Source: Dyadobacter sp. UC 10 (GTDB lineage Bacteria > Bacteroidota > Bacteroidia > Cytophagales > Spirosomataceae). From it: DNA of 64,000 bases. Positions within the stretch are counted from its first letter, which is position 1. Every line of letters begins with the position of its first letter. The notes under the pieces are model-generated. The model did not search any database. It worked only from the letters and a program-made list of their open reading frames with translations, and was not told the origin of the DNA. The translations under genes and the position numbers were made by a program. This document shows, piece by piece, positions 17,854-27,442 of the stretch. The stretch lies in NCBI RefSeq assembly GCF_008369915.1, contig NZ_VSRN01000001.1, forward strand, positions 5,762,501 through 5,826,500, written 5' to 3'.

Positions 17854-17985
17854 GGTTGCCTGGCCAGCGTGTGACCGGGAAAAATCTAAATTTTATTTAA
17901 CTCAAAAATAAGGTAAAGCCAAAGGACAATCAGATAAGACTTGCATCAATTGTTATTTTGAATGCATGAATTGTATTTGCGGCAT

Positions 17986-19032
17986 TCAGGCATTGGCACG
18001 CGACGGCGCAGTCAGCAGCGGAAGAGAGACGGTGAAATGGTTTTCACTCTGCTCCATGCTGATCTGACGGTCGCTAACCGGCGCATATTTTGCTTTAAGC
18101 TCGGCAAATCCTGCCAGGCTGGTACCCATCGGACGAATTTTGGCCTGCACATTATTGCGCACACTGATCCTGTGACGCAGCACACTGATTTCAACAATAA
18201 GCGGTTTGGTTACTGACATGCTGTTGTGCCTGATTGCATTGTCGATCAGAATCTGCAGGGACAGCGGTGGTATGTGCAGATCGGCAGGAAGTTCGTCGGG
18301 TAGTAAAATAGACAGGCTTTGGCCATACCTGACGTCGAGCAGGCTACGGTAGGTTTTCATAAATCCGATCTCGGCATGGAGCGTTACCAGTTCTACTTTC
18401 GCTGCCTGCAAGGAATACCGGTATATTTTTGCCAGATCTTCCACGAAGTTCTCCGCTTTTTCCTGGTCTTCACCGATCAGTGATGATAATGTGTTAAGGC
18501 TGTTAAAAAGAAAATGAGGATTAACCTGTCCTTTCAAAGCATCAAACTGATGCTGTAATGCCAGACGTTCAAGCTTTTCACTTTCCGCCTGGTTTTTTTT
18601 CCATTGATCCAATGAATAAAAAAGCCCAAGCATTGCTACCAGGAACACATCAAAAAAAGCACCCAATGCCATGATCGGCCAGATGTTTTCCCAGGTAAAT
18701 GCAACATGCAGGCCGGGCGTAATACTGTAAATCCACACATCTAAAACGGCCAGCAGCATTGTGATGCTGCCAACAATGAGTAACATCATAGTTAGCCGCC
18801 GGACAGTTTGATCAAATTGCGGGTAGCGCCTGATTATCCAGCGTACTGCGACAGTTAGTGTAATGATAGACAACCAGTAGAGGAGAAAAACGATTATTGT
18901 TGCAATAAAAAAAGTATTTGTGTCGATGAAATAAGAAGGGCCGATAAAATAGTAATTGCCTACCGCGAAAAGTACGGGCATCATGGTCAAATGGTACCAC
19001 CATTCATATTTGGAAAAAAACTGCGGTTTCAT
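17986..19032 (-). CDS. Second LytS-like sensor histidine kinase
   Basis: Protein of 348 residues with the same plan as its downstream neighbour: four predicted helices (15-145), a linker, VNPHFLFNSLNTLSSLI (about 188) and the N-box LIDNAIRHN. The two share the spacing of their motifs, and similar words such as EKAE-F-V-E follow the histidine. A 132-base gap separates it from the first kinase gene, so it may have its own promoter. It diverges from the Nudix gene. Confidence 0.87.
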   Translation of the reverse strand: MKPQFFSKYEWWYHLTMMPVLFAVGNYYFIGPSYFIDTNTFFIATIIVFLLYWLSIITLTVAVRWIIRRYPQFDQTVRRLTMMLLIVGSITMLLAVLDVWIYSITPGLHVAFTWENIWPIMALGAFFDVFLVAMLGLFYSLDQWKKNQAESEKLERLALQHQFDALKGQVNPHFLFNSLNTLSSLIGEDQEKAENFVEDLAKIYRYSLQAAKVELVTLHAEIGFMKTYRSLLDVRYGQSLSILLPDELPADLHIPPLSLQILIDNAIRHNSMSVTKPLIVEISVLRHRISVRNNVQAKIRPMGTSLAGFAELKAKYAPVSDRQISMEQSENHFTVSLPLLTAPSRANA

Positions 19033-19139
19033 GAAGTTCAGGTCGGGATTACGGAGATTTATTCAAAAATAAGAAACGGGAATAAATTACGCGGCACCCT
19101 GGAAAGTAAATCTGCTATTAATAATAATTACATTCATAT

Positions 19140-19595
19140 ATGGGCAGTCAAAGTGCAGGAATTCTGATGTACCGGAAAGCGCAGGAAGTGGAGGTATTGC
19201 TGGTCCATCCGGGCGGGCCGTTTTTTGCAAAAAAAGATTTGGGCAGCTGGTCTATTCCAAAAGGCGAATATGCGCCTGGGGAAGACCCGCTGACGGTTGC
19301 AAAAAGGGAGTTTCTGGAAGAAACGGGAAGCGAAATTACAGGAGATTTTATAGCATTGACCGCTATCAGGCAAAAGGGTGGAAAGGAAGTAAAGGCATGG
19401 GCCGTTGAAGGAAATATAGATGCACATCGTATTTTCAGCAATACCTTTGAAATAGAATGGCCGCCACGTTCGGGACGGCAACAAACTTTTCCCGAAGTAG
19501 ATAAGGCGGGCTGGTTTTCACTTGAGGCGGCAAGGCAAAAAATGAATGAGAAGCAGGCCGCGTTCCTGGATGAGCTGGAATTGTTGCTGCAATAA
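19140..19595 (+). CDS. Nudix hydrolase
   Basis: Protein of 151 residues. The Nudix box spans residues 41-63 and starts GEYAPGEDPL, ending REFLEETG, with all conserved Gly, Arg and Glu residues. The SAGILMYRK start and DVDKAGWFSLEAARQKM-like end match small diadenosine-polyphosphate or NTP pyrophosphatases (cf. FPEVDKAGWF), but the substrate is not defined. It is a single gene divergent from the sensor kinase gene. Confidence 0.85.
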   Translation: MGSQSAGILMYRKAQEVEVLLVHPGGPFFAKKDLGSWSIPKGEYAPGEDPLTVAKREFLEETGSEITGDFIALTAIRQKGGKEVKAWAVEGNIDAHRIFSNTFEIEWPPRSGRQQTFPEVDKAGWFSLEAARQKMNEKQAAFLDELELLLQ

Positions 19596-19948
19596 CCGGT
19601 AAAATGCGACAAGTAGAAACTTGAATTTTTCAACAGACGCAAGAATTAGAACTAGGCTCATTATTTGGAAGAAATAGAGTCTGCATTACTATTTGGCACC
19701 TGAATGTTTTCAAATTTTTATTGAAAAAGCAGTTACAAATCCGCCCGATTTTAACAGAACCGAAAAAAAATTGCGCTCATTTTACGGTAATTACTGATTG
19801 AAAATTCGTTATATTTTAATCTAATTCATGATTTTAAATTCATTACTCTCCTTTATTTAATATAAATATTGGTAAAGATTTTGATAAGAGCATATCCTTT
19901 CTATTTTTGCAGGTATACAATCAATAAGTAACCCATAAAAAATCAGAA
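19596..19948. other. AT-rich intergenic region with no gene seen
   Basis: The only gap above 300 bases. It is markedly A+T-rich in its second half and contains no open frame longer than about a dozen codons from an ATG, no tRNA-like fold and no obvious repeat. The last 70 bases hold the promoter of the following gene. Confidence 0.7.
19880..19909 (+). promoter_or_regulatory. Bacteroidota-type promoter
   Basis: A TTTG box at 19880-19883 and TATTTTTG at 19902-19909 (perfect TANNTTTG) are separated by 18 bases, matching the -33/-7 consensus recognised by Bacteroidota sigma factors. The start codon of the next gene lies 39 bases further on. Confidence 0.7.
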
Positions 19949-20419
19949 ATGAAAGCAAACACTATCAAGTTCTTTTCTCCGGAAGAGAATGTTCCTGTGA
20001 CAAAAAAGGCGAAGGCGCAGAGTAAACCAACCGGCTATATTTCCGGCACCGGTAAGTTGGTGCTTCCTCCCAAAACATTGGAAGAGCTGGACATTGATCC
20101 GCTGGCAACGCGTTTTAGAATTGGAACTCAGGAAGGAAAGAGGACTTTGAAATATCTTTATTTGATTCCAAGCGCGGACGCAGAAGGTACTTTTGCAATG
20201 ACCAAAAGCGGTCGCGGATTTTCGATTCCACTGGACGTAATTTTGAAGAAAGGCGGAGTGGATTTCGAAAAAACCAAATACACATTTGAGATTACCCTAT
20301 TTAATTATCAGGAAGGGGTTGTAGGTTACGAGCTGGCAATTGCAAGCTCAGAACCGAAACCGGAATATACCGGCAAGCCGAGGGGCAGGAAACCAAAGAA
20401 AGACCTGATTGAAGGATAA
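19949..20419 (+). CDS. Unknown conserved-looking protein with basic AT-hook-like tail
   Basis: Not recognised. Protein of 156 residues, soluble, with a lysine-rich start, a beta-rich core (residues 28-135) containing GYISGTGKLVLPPKTLEELD, and a C-terminal tail PRGRKPKKD that resembles an AT-hook. The core opens like an AbrB-type or other small beta DNA-binding fold, but I cannot assign it. It has a consensus promoter and a strong terminator of its own, so it is a single, probably well-expressed gene. A nucleoid-associated role is a guess from the tail alone. Confidence 0.7.
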   Translation: MKANTIKFFSPEENVPVTKKAKAQSKPTGYISGTGKLVLPPKTLEELDIDPLATRFRIGTQEGKRTLKYLYLIPSADAEGTFAMTKSGRGFSIPLDVILKKGGVDFEKTKYTFEITLFNYQEGVVGYELAIASSEPKPEYTGKPRGRKPKKDLIEG

Positions 20420-20423
20420 GCAT

Positions 20424-20453
20424 AAGGAGTTTCGGTAACGAAACTCCTTTTTT
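20424..20453 (+). terminator. Rho-independent terminator
   Basis: Perfect 11-bp stem AAGGAGTTTCG with a GTAA loop, followed by a run of T; it ends the gene at 20419. Confidence 0.9.
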
Positions 20454-20479
20454 GTTTTGATCAGTTTTACCCATTTACA

Positions 20480-22516
20480 ATGCACATGAATTTGAAAATT
20501 ACCCTGTTTGTATTGCTGACAGGGGCTTCCTGTTCTGCCTTCGCACAATCGTCTCAATCAAAATCAATGGCCCGTCACTCCGATCAAGCGGAGCTGCGGC
20601 AAAATGCATACAGCCAGCTACCGCTCGGTGCGATCAAGCCTGCCGGTTGGTTGCGCGAAATGCTGATAAGGCAAAAAAATGGCGCCACAGGCAGTCTTGA
20701 CAAGCTTTATCCGCTGGTAATGAATGAAAGAAACGGCTGGCTGGGCGGCGACGGAGATCAATGGGAGCGGGGGCCTTACTGGATCGACGGACTGTTGCCG
20801 CTCGCTTATATTTTGCAGGATTCCGGGCTGATCGCCAAGGCGAAACCCTGGGTGGAGTGGGCGATCAACAGTCAGCAGCCCGACGGATATTTCGGGCCCT
20901 TAAAAGATTATCCCGGCGAGCGCGGATTGCAGCGGGATAACAGTCGCGACTGGTGGCCGAAAATGGTGATGCTCAAAATTTTAAAGCAGTATTACAGCGC
21001 CACGGGCGATCAGCGGGTGATCAGCGTACTGACCAATTATTTCAGGTATCAGCTGAAAGAGCTCCCCAAAACTCCCCTCGATCACTGGACGTACTGGGCC
21101 AAATTCCGCGCCGGGGATAACCTGATGGTAGTCTACTGGCTTTACCGCATAACAGGAGACGCGTTCCTGCTTGAACTGGGCGACCTGCTGCACAAGCAAA
21201 CTTTTGATTATTCAAATGCATTCCTGAATACCGATATGCTGTCGAGGCAAGGCAGTATCCATTGTGTGAATCTTGCGCAGGGAATTAAGGAACCTTTGAT
21301 TTATTACCAGCACCATCCCGAGAAGCGGTTTGTAGATGCAGTAAAGAAGGGTTTCAGAGATCTGGATAAATACAACGGCATGGCCCACGGGCTTTACGGA
21401 GGTGACGAGGCCTTGCATGGAAATAATCCAACGCAGGGCTCAGAGTTATGCAGCGCCGTAGAAATGATGTTTTCACTCGAAAGTATGCTGGAAATCACCG
21501 GTGAGACGGAATTTGCCGACAGGCTCGAAAAGATTGCATTTAATGCATTACCGGCCCAAACGACGGATAACTATATGGAGCGGCAGTATTTTCAGCAGGC
21601 CAATCAGGTTATGGCAACGCGTCATGTCAGAAATTTTGCTGATAATCACGGCGGTACGGATGTTTGTTACGGCTTGCTTTCAGGTTATCCCTGCTGCACT
21701 TCCAATATGCACCAGGGCTGGCCGAAGTTTACACAAAACCTCTGGTATACCACAGCCGACAAGGGTCTCGCTGCATTGGTATACTCGCCCAGCGAGGTTA
21801 CTGCTCTTGTAGCGGGAGATAAAAAAGTAACTTTAAAAGAGGAAACCAATTATCCTTTTGACGAATCGATCAGGTTTACGTTAAGTATGGATGACAAAAA
21901 GAACACCGTTATTTTTCCCCTGCATTTACGTATTCCATCCTGGTGCAGACAGGGAATTGTTAAAATAAACGGTAAGGAATTTCAGAAAGCGGATAGTGCG
22001 GCGATTGTAAAAATCAACCGCAACTGGAAATCGGGTGATGTGGTAGAGTTGACTTTGCCGATGCATATCTATCAAAACAAATGGCACGAAAACTCCATAT
22101 CTGTCGAGCGGGGGCCGCTTACTTATGCACTCAAAATCGGTCAGGAAATGAAAAGGATCGAAAATAAAAAAGATCCTGTTGAATATGGCAGCTATTATTA
22201 TGAAGTAAGACCTACTACTCCTTGGAATTACAGCCTGTTTCAAATCGCTGCCGATAAGATGGATCTGCATTTTCAGTTTGAAAAGAAATCGGCTACAACA
22301 AATTATCCCTGGAACCTGGAAAACGCACCGGTCATGATAAAAACGAAGGCTAGACGGATTCCGTCATGGGGCCTGTACAATGAAACGGCAGGCCAGGTAC
22401 CATACAGTATGATTTACAATATGGAAGTATCAAAAGAGGAAGAAGAGGTGGTTTTAGTACCTTATGGTTGCACAAAACTCCGCATTTCGCAGTTTCCTGT
22501 CGTAGGAAGGAAGTGA
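20480..22516 (+). CDS. GH127-type (DUF1680) beta-L-arabinofuranosidase-like protein
   Basis: Exported protein of 678 residues with a signal peptide ending at AFAQ (about 23), an alpha/alpha-barrel and a C-terminal beta domain. E322-L-C324 in GSELCSAVEMM and C405-C406 in YPCCTSNMHQGW match the zinc-binding Glu/Cys set of the GH127 enzyme HypBA1, in which one of the paired cysteines is the nucleophile. A retaining L-arabinofuranosidase-like activity is therefore plausible, though DUF1680 also contains other specificities. It stands alone, without SusC/SusD partners. Met3 is an alternative start. Confidence 0.8.
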   Translation: MHMNLKITLFVLLTGASCSAFAQSSQSKSMARHSDQAELRQNAYSQLPLGAIKPAGWLREMLIRQKNGATGSLDKLYPLVMNERNGWLGGDGDQWERGPYWIDGLLPLAYILQDSGLIAKAKPWVEWAINSQQPDGYFGPLKDYPGERGLQRDNSRDWWPKMVMLKILKQYYSATGDQRVISVLTNYFRYQLKELPKTPLDHWTYWAKFRAGDNLMVVYWLYRITGDAFLLELGDLLHKQTFDYSNAFLNTDMLSRQGSIHCVNLAQGIKEPLIYYQHHPEKRFVDAVKKGFRDLDKYNGMAHGLYGGDEALHGNNPTQGSELCSAVEMMFSLESMLEITGETEFADRLEKIAFNALPAQTTDNYMERQYFQQANQVMATRHVRNFADNHGGTDVCYGLLSGYPCCTSNMHQGWPKFTQNLWYTTADKGLAALVYSPSEVTALVAGDKKVTLKEETNYPFDESIRFTLSMDDKKNTVIFPLHLRIPSWCRQGIVKINGKEFQKADSAAIVKINRNWKSGDVVELTLPMHIYQNKWHENSISVERGPLTYALKIGQEMKRIENKKDPVEYGSYYYEVRPTTPWNYSLFQIAADKMDLHFQFEKKSATTNYPWNLENAPVMIKTKARRIPSWGLYNETAGQVPYSMIYNMEVSKEEEEVVLVPYGCTKLRISQFPVVGRK

Positions 22517-22575
22517 ATTTGAATTTGGCATAATTCTTATAGCTAGCATGCGCAATTACCATTTACTTCATCACC

Positions 22576-23088
22576 ATGCTAACTGAATTATCCGAACCTA
22601 CTATTACGCTGACAGCAACAGAGCAGGTTAACCTAAGTGTAAACGGAGCCCCAAAACAACTGGATTTGCTGCCGTGGGTGAGCCTGCTGGATGCGCTGCG
22701 AGATTATGCAGGGTTGACCGGAACAAAAAAGGGCTGCGACCACGGGCAATGCGGCGCTTGCACTGTGATCTGCGACGGAAAACGAATCCTGAGTTGTCTT
22801 ACCCTGGCTGTCGCGAAAGACGGGTCCGAAATCACCACAATTGAAGGCGTAGCGCCTGAGGGTGGCTTGCATCCGCTGCAGAAGGCCTTTATCGAGCACG
22901 ACGCATTTCAATGCGGCTACTGTACGCCCGGGCAGATTTGCAGCGCTATCGGTTTGATCCGGGAAGGAAAGGCCAAAAGCCGAACCGAGGTGAAGGAGCT
23001 GATGAGCGGTAATCTTTGCCGCTGCGGTGCGAATTCCAATATCATCGATGCGATTATGGAGGTTCAAAACCAGTCGGCGCATGAATAA
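22576..23088 (+). CDS. Molybdenum hydroxylase 2Fe-2S subunit (YagT/PaoA-like)
   Basis: Electron-transfer subunit of 170 residues. Two [2Fe-2S] sites are visible: the plant-type ferredoxin cluster KGCDHGQCGACTVIC (about 52-65) and the helical-domain cluster CGYCTPGQICS with NLCRCG. The E. coli counterpart PaoA has a Tat signal peptide. Here the N-terminus lacks twin arginines and a hydrophobic stretch, so the complex is probably cytoplasmic. It overlaps the next gene by eight bases, and the third subunit follows. Confidence 0.88.
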   Translation: MLTELSEPTITLTATEQVNLSVNGAPKQLDLLPWVSLLDALRDYAGLTGTKKGCDHGQCGACTVICDGKRILSCLTLAVAKDGSEITTIEGVAPEGGLHPLQKAFIEHDAFQCGYCTPGQICSAIGLIREGKAKSRTEVKELMSGNLCRCGANSNIIDAIMEVQNQSAHE

Positions 23089-24100
23089 TTTCAGCTACAA
23101 AAGAGCAGGCAGCATCAGGGATGCGCTTGTTCAGGCAGGCACGGGCGAGCACACCAGTTATATTGCCGGCGGCACGAATCTGGTAGATCTGATGAAATAC
23201 AATCTGACCCGGCCGGACCTGCTGATCGACCTCAATCGGGTTGACGATCATCATGCAATTTTTGAAACGCCCGAGGGAGGGCTAATGCTGGGCGCATTTG
23301 CGACAAATGCAGACACGGCCTGGCACCCGCTGGTGGAAGCACGTTATCCGCTGCTTTCCCGGGCGATCCTGGCCGGAGCCTCTGCCCAGATCAGGAATAT
23401 GGCGACGAACGGCGGTAACCTGCTGCAACGTACGCGCTGCTATTATTTTTACGATGCAAATGTGCCATGCAACAAGCGTGAACCAGGCTCGGGCTGTTCG
23501 GCAATCGCGGGCTACAACCGCATTATGGCAATTTTAGGTGCGAGTGAAAGCTGCATTGCCGTGTTTCCTTCTGATATGTGCGTGGCATTAGCGGCATTGC
23601 GTGCGATGGTACATGTAGAGGGGCGAGAAGGCAGGCGCAGGATTGCGTTTGCTGATTTTCACAGGTTGCCGGAAGATACCCCTGAACTTGATAATAACCT
23701 GCTCCCCGGCGAAATCATCACCGGCATTGAGCTGCCGCCCAATGGGTTCGCAAACAACTATTCCTACCTCAAACTGCGCGATCGCAATTCCTACGCATTC
23801 GCGCTGGTATCTGTTGCTACCGGGTTGGAGCTCGAAGGCGATGTGATCCGCGAAGCAAGGATTGCGTTGGGCGGCGTAGCGCACAAGCCCTGGCGAGTAT
23901 CCGGGGCAGAGGAGTTTTTAGCAGGTAAAACAGCTACGCCGGAAAACTTTGCCCACGCAGCTGATATAATTCTGCAGGGCGCAGCAGGGTACCAGCACAA
24001 TGCATTCAAAATAGAACTGGCGAAAAGAGCGATTGTACGTAACAGTATGATGGCATTGAAACCGGAGACGCAATTGCCTGGCGCGCAGCCATCTGCTTAA
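23081..24100 (+). CDS. Molybdenum hydroxylase FAD subunit (YagS/PaoB-like)
   Basis: FAD-binding subunit of 339 residues. I chose ATG 23081 (MNNFSYKRAGS) rather than an in-frame ATG 54 bases upstream, because the family starts here and the short overlap suits coupling. FAD contacts appear in YIAGGTNLVDLMK and ATNGGNLLQRTRC. The segment C..C at CYYFYDANVPCNKREPGSGC provides the cysteines of the extra [4Fe-4S] cluster that marks the PaoB subgroup. Confidence 0.88.
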   Translation: MNNFSYKRAGSIRDALVQAGTGEHTSYIAGGTNLVDLMKYNLTRPDLLIDLNRVDDHHAIFETPEGGLMLGAFATNADTAWHPLVEARYPLLSRAILAGASAQIRNMATNGGNLLQRTRCYYFYDANVPCNKREPGSGCSAIAGYNRIMAILGASESCIAVFPSDMCVALAALRAMVHVEGREGRRRIAFADFHRLPEDTPELDNNLLPGEIITGIELPPNGFANNYSYLKLRDRNSYAFALVSVATGLELEGDVIREARIALGGVAHKPWRVSGAEEFLAGKTATPENFAHAADIILQGAAGYQHNAFKIELAKRAIVRNSMMALKPETQLPGAQPSA

Positions 24101-24113
24101 CACTTCATCGATC

Positions 24114-26354
24114 ATGGAAACATACAAATCACAAATTGGCCAGCCGGTCAGTCGGCTGGAAGGGCATTCGAAAGTGACAGGGACAGCCAAATATTCGGGC
24201 GATTACCAGGTGCCCGGGCTGCTCTACGGATATGTGGTCAACAGCACGATTACAAAGGGAAAGATCACCCGGTTCGACACATCCCGCGCGAAAGCGCTGC
24301 CGGGTGTTGCGGAGGTCTTTACATTCGAAAACCGGCCGTCGCTGGCCTGGTTTGACCTGCAATATGCCGATATGGATGCCCCGCCCGGATCACCGTTCCG
24401 TCCTTTGCAGGATTCTGATATCCTTTATAATGGCCAACCGATCGGTCTGGTTGTGGCAGAAACTTTCGAGCTGGCACGCTTTGCGGTTACCCTGCTGGAT
24501 ATCGAATATGAGCAGGAACCTTTTGAAACCAATCTGAGAGGCGAACTATCAAAAGCCCGTTCACCGAAGGTCGGGCTGGCTACAATGCTTAAACCTTTAC
24601 CACCGCGTCCCAAAGGTGATTTTGAAAAAGCATTTAATGCATCACCCAACCAGGTAACAGCCGAATTTTTTCACGGGACCGAGCACCATAACCCACTGGA
24701 ACTGTTTGCAACTACTACTATTTATGAGGGAAATGGAAAGCTGACGATTTATGACAAAACCCAGGGGACGATTAACAGCCAGTTGTATGTGGCGAATATC
24801 TTCGGGCTCAAATATAAGGATGTGAGGGTCGTTTCGCCCTACGTCGGCGGCGCGTTCGGCTCAGCCTTGCGGCCTCAATATCAGCTGTTTTTGTCCGTTT
24901 TGGCGGCTTTGGAACTTAAAAAATCAGTCCTGGTGACGCTCGACAGAAGCCAGATGTTCACCTTTGGACACCGACCGCCGACGTTCCAGAAAACGAGTTT
25001 CAGTGCTGATAACAATGGAATTATTACCGGATTGAACCACGAGGCGATCAGTGAAACCTCACGGTTCGAAGATTATACCGAAGTAGTCGTAAACTGGTCG
25101 AATATGTTGTATCCGGCGGCCAATACGCTGATGAAATACAAATTGGTGGAACTGGACGTTTACAGTCCGCTGGACATGCGCGCGCCGGGCGGTGTCACCG
25201 GTATGCACGCCATTGAAAGCACGATCGACGAGCTGGCTTATCAATCAAAAATAGACCCGCTTCAATTCCGGCTCACCAATTATACCGAGATTGACGTCAG
25301 CCTGAACCGGCCTTACAGCAGCAAGGAGCTGCGGGAATGCTATCTGCAGGGGGCGGAAAAATTTGGCTGGAAGGAGCGGGATCCGGAACCGCGGAGTATG
25401 CGGCGCGGAAATAAGCTGGTAGGATACGGCATGGCGACAGGCATCTGGGAAGCCAATCAGCTGCCGGCAAAAGCAGAAGGTATCCTGACCGCTGATGGAA
25501 AATTGAAAATCAACAGCGCAGTCACCGACATTGGAACCGGCACGCTTACAGTCATGACGCAGATCGCCGCGGACGAACTTGGTCTACCGATAGAAGATGT
25601 GGAATTTGCTTATGGCGACAGTAAAAAGCCTTTTGCACCTATTCAGGGCGGTTCCTTTACGGTATCCACGGTTGGTTCAGCTATCAAAGCGGTTGGGGCC
25701 GCCATGCGGAAAAAACTGTTTTCAATTGCCAGGAAAATGAAGGGAAATGCATTTTCGGATGCGGACCTGCAAGATGTGGTATTCGAGCATGGTCGCCTGT
25801 TTCTTGGGAACAACCCCGCGCAATCAGTATCATTTTCGGCTATTATTGAAGCAAATGGAAATAAGCCGATCCGCATTTCAAAATTTTCAGTACCTTCTGT
25901 TTTGAAACTGAAAAAATATTCCAGGGCAGCGCACAGCGCCGTTTTTGTGGAGGTAGAAGTTGATGAAGAGCTTGGTGTTATCAATGTAACGAGGGCTGTA
26001 ACGGCCGTGGCGGCGGGCAAAATTATTAATCCAAAAACGGGCAGAAGCCAGATCCTCGGCGGAATGGTTTGGGGAATCAGCAAGGCGTTGCGGGAAGAAA
26101 CGATCCAGGATGATACGCTGGGCAAGTATATGAACCAGAACCTGGCGGAGTACCATCTTCCTGTTCACGCCGATATTCACGAGCTCGACGTGATCTTTGT
26201 AGATGAAAAAGATGCCATTGTGAATGAACTGGGGGCGAAGGGGATAGGGGAGATTGGTATCGTAGGTATGCCTCCCGCGATCACAAACGCGATCTTTCAT
26301 GCGACCGGAAAACGTATTTACCAGTTACCGGTGCATTTTGATATGCTCTTATAA
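24114..26354 (+). CDS. Molybdenum hydroxylase catalytic subunit (YagR/PaoC-like)
   Basis: Molybdopterin-binding subunit of 746 residues that oxidises aldehydes or N-heterocycles by hydroxylation. The domains are aldehyde oxidase a/b hammerhead (15-125) and molybdopterin-binding (135-700). Moco-binding glycine motifs are visible (YVGGAFGSALRP, IQGGSFTVSTVG), and the catalytic base lies in GAKGIGEIGIVG near the C-terminus. It starts 13 bases after the FAD subunit gene. The substrate cannot be read, and no MocA/XdhC-type maturation factor is adjacent. Confidence 0.88.
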   Translation: METYKSQIGQPVSRLEGHSKVTGTAKYSGDYQVPGLLYGYVVNSTITKGKITRFDTSRAKALPGVAEVFTFENRPSLAWFDLQYADMDAPPGSPFRPLQDSDILYNGQPIGLVVAETFELARFAVTLLDIEYEQEPFETNLRGELSKARSPKVGLATMLKPLPPRPKGDFEKAFNASPNQVTAEFFHGTEHHNPLELFATTTIYEGNGKLTIYDKTQGTINSQLYVANIFGLKYKDVRVVSPYVGGAFGSALRPQYQLFLSVLAALELKKSVLVTLDRSQMFTFGHRPPTFQKTSFSADNNGIITGLNHEAISETSRFEDYTEVVVNWSNMLYPAANTLMKYKLVELDVYSPLDMRAPGGVTGMHAIESTIDELAYQSKIDPLQFRLTNYTEIDVSLNRPYSSKELRECYLQGAEKFGWKERDPEPRSMRRGNKLVGYGMATGIWEANQLPAKAEGILTADGKLKINSAVTDIGTGTLTVMTQIAADELGLPIEDVEFAYGDSKKPFAPIQGGSFTVSTVGSAIKAVGAAMRKKLFSIARKMKGNAFSDADLQDVVFEHGRLFLGNNPAQSVSFSAIIEANGNKPIRISKFSVPSVLKLKKYSRAAHSAVFVEVEVDEELGVINVTRAVTAVAAGKIINPKTGRSQILGGMVWGISKALREETIQDDTLGKYMNQNLAEYHLPVHADIHELDVIFVDEKDAIVNELGAKGIGEIGIVGMPPAITNAIFHATGKRIYQLPVHFDMLL

Positions 26355-26380
26355 ATTCATAAAATGCAGCAATACCGTTC

Positions 26381-27421
26381 ATGAACATAGACTTTAATTT
26401 TCGCCTGCGGCAGGTGTTTTTCCTCCTTTTGGTTTTAGCGTTTGCTATTATCATATTCAAGCAACTTTTTATCTTTTTTCCCGGCTTTCTCGGCGCGCTT
26501 ACGCTCTATATTCTTTGCCGAAAGTACTTTTTGCACCTCACGCTGAAAAGGAACTGGAACAAAAGCGCTACGGCGCTGCTTTTTATGGTGTTGTTTATGG
26601 CCTGCATTGTGGCGCCCGTTTATTTTTCATTGCAGATGGTTTATTCAAAGGTCCAGGTGATATTGAAGGAGCCGGAGCAGATCAATCAGGCGATGGAAGC
26701 GGTTTCGAAGCAGCTGACGACATGGACGGGACAGGACCTGCTAAACAAGCAAGCGATCGGAGACGTCGGAAAGAAAGTCGGGAGTTTCATTCCGGGCATG
26801 CTCAACAGCTCGGCGATGATGCTGGGAAACCTGCTTATGATCCTTTTTCTGGCCTATTTTATGTTTCTGAACGGACATACCGTTGAGGCGACGCTGAGAA
26901 AATTTATACCGCTTAAAGCGAGAAATATCGATCTTCTTGCCGATGAAACCGTCGGTATGGTACGGGCCAATGCAATCGGTATCCCGCTCGTCTCGCTTAT
27001 TCAGGGAATTGTCGCTGTACTGGGATACTGGATTTTTGGGGTGAAGGATTTCGTACTGCTTGGCTTGATAACCGGCTTTTTTGCGTTTTTCCCCGTAATA
27101 GGTACTGCGCTGATCTGGCTTCCGATTGTGATATTTATGTTTTCAAAAGGCGATAATGGGAAAGCGATCGGTTTGGCGATCTATTGCCTGGTGGCGGTGG
27201 GCAATATCGATTATCTTGCACGGATAACGATCCTGAAAAAAATGGGGGACGTTCATCCCGTTACTACTATTCTCGGACTGATTGTCGGATTGCGCCTTTT
27301 CGGTTTCTGGGGATTTATTTTCGGACCACTGATGATCAGCCTTTTATTATTATTTATCAAAATATATAAAACCGAATTCGGCGAACCGCATACAGAAAAA
27401 AAAGCGGGTCATATTCAGTAA
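26381..27421 (+). CDS. AI-2E family (PerM-like) transporter
   Basis: Inner-membrane protein of 346 residues with about eight helices and a soluble loop at about 80-130 (VYSKVQVILKEPEQINQAME), the layout of the AI-2E/UPF0118 family. The conserved tail motif GLIVGLRLFGFWGFIFGPL is clear. Members transport diverse substrates or act as Na+/H+ antiporters; autoinducer export should not be assumed from the name. It lies 26 bases after the molybdenum hydroxylase genes and may be co-transcribed. Confidence 0.85.
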   Translation: MNIDFNFRLRQVFFLLLVLAFAIIIFKQLFIFFPGFLGALTLYILCRKYFLHLTLKRNWNKSATALLFMVLFMACIVAPVYFSLQMVYSKVQVILKEPEQINQAMEAVSKQLTTWTGQDLLNKQAIGDVGKKVGSFIPGMLNSSAMMLGNLLMILFLAYFMFLNGHTVEATLRKFIPLKARNIDLLADETVGMVRANAIGIPLVSLIQGIVAVLGYWIFGVKDFVLLGLITGFFAFFPVIGTALIWLPIVIFMFSKGDNGKAIGLAIYCLVAVGNIDYLARITILKKMGDVHPVTTILGLIVGLRLFGFWGFIFGPLMISLLLLFIKIYKTEFGEPHTEKKAGHIQ

Positions 27422-27432
27422 TACAACCCGCT
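27403..27432. terminator. Possible bidirectional terminator
   Basis: Seven-bp stem AGCGGGT/ACCCGCT with a 16-base loop between convergent genes, overlapping the last codons of the transporter gene. The loop is long, so this is a weak call. Confidence 0.35.
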
Positions 27433-27442
27433 AAAATTACTA

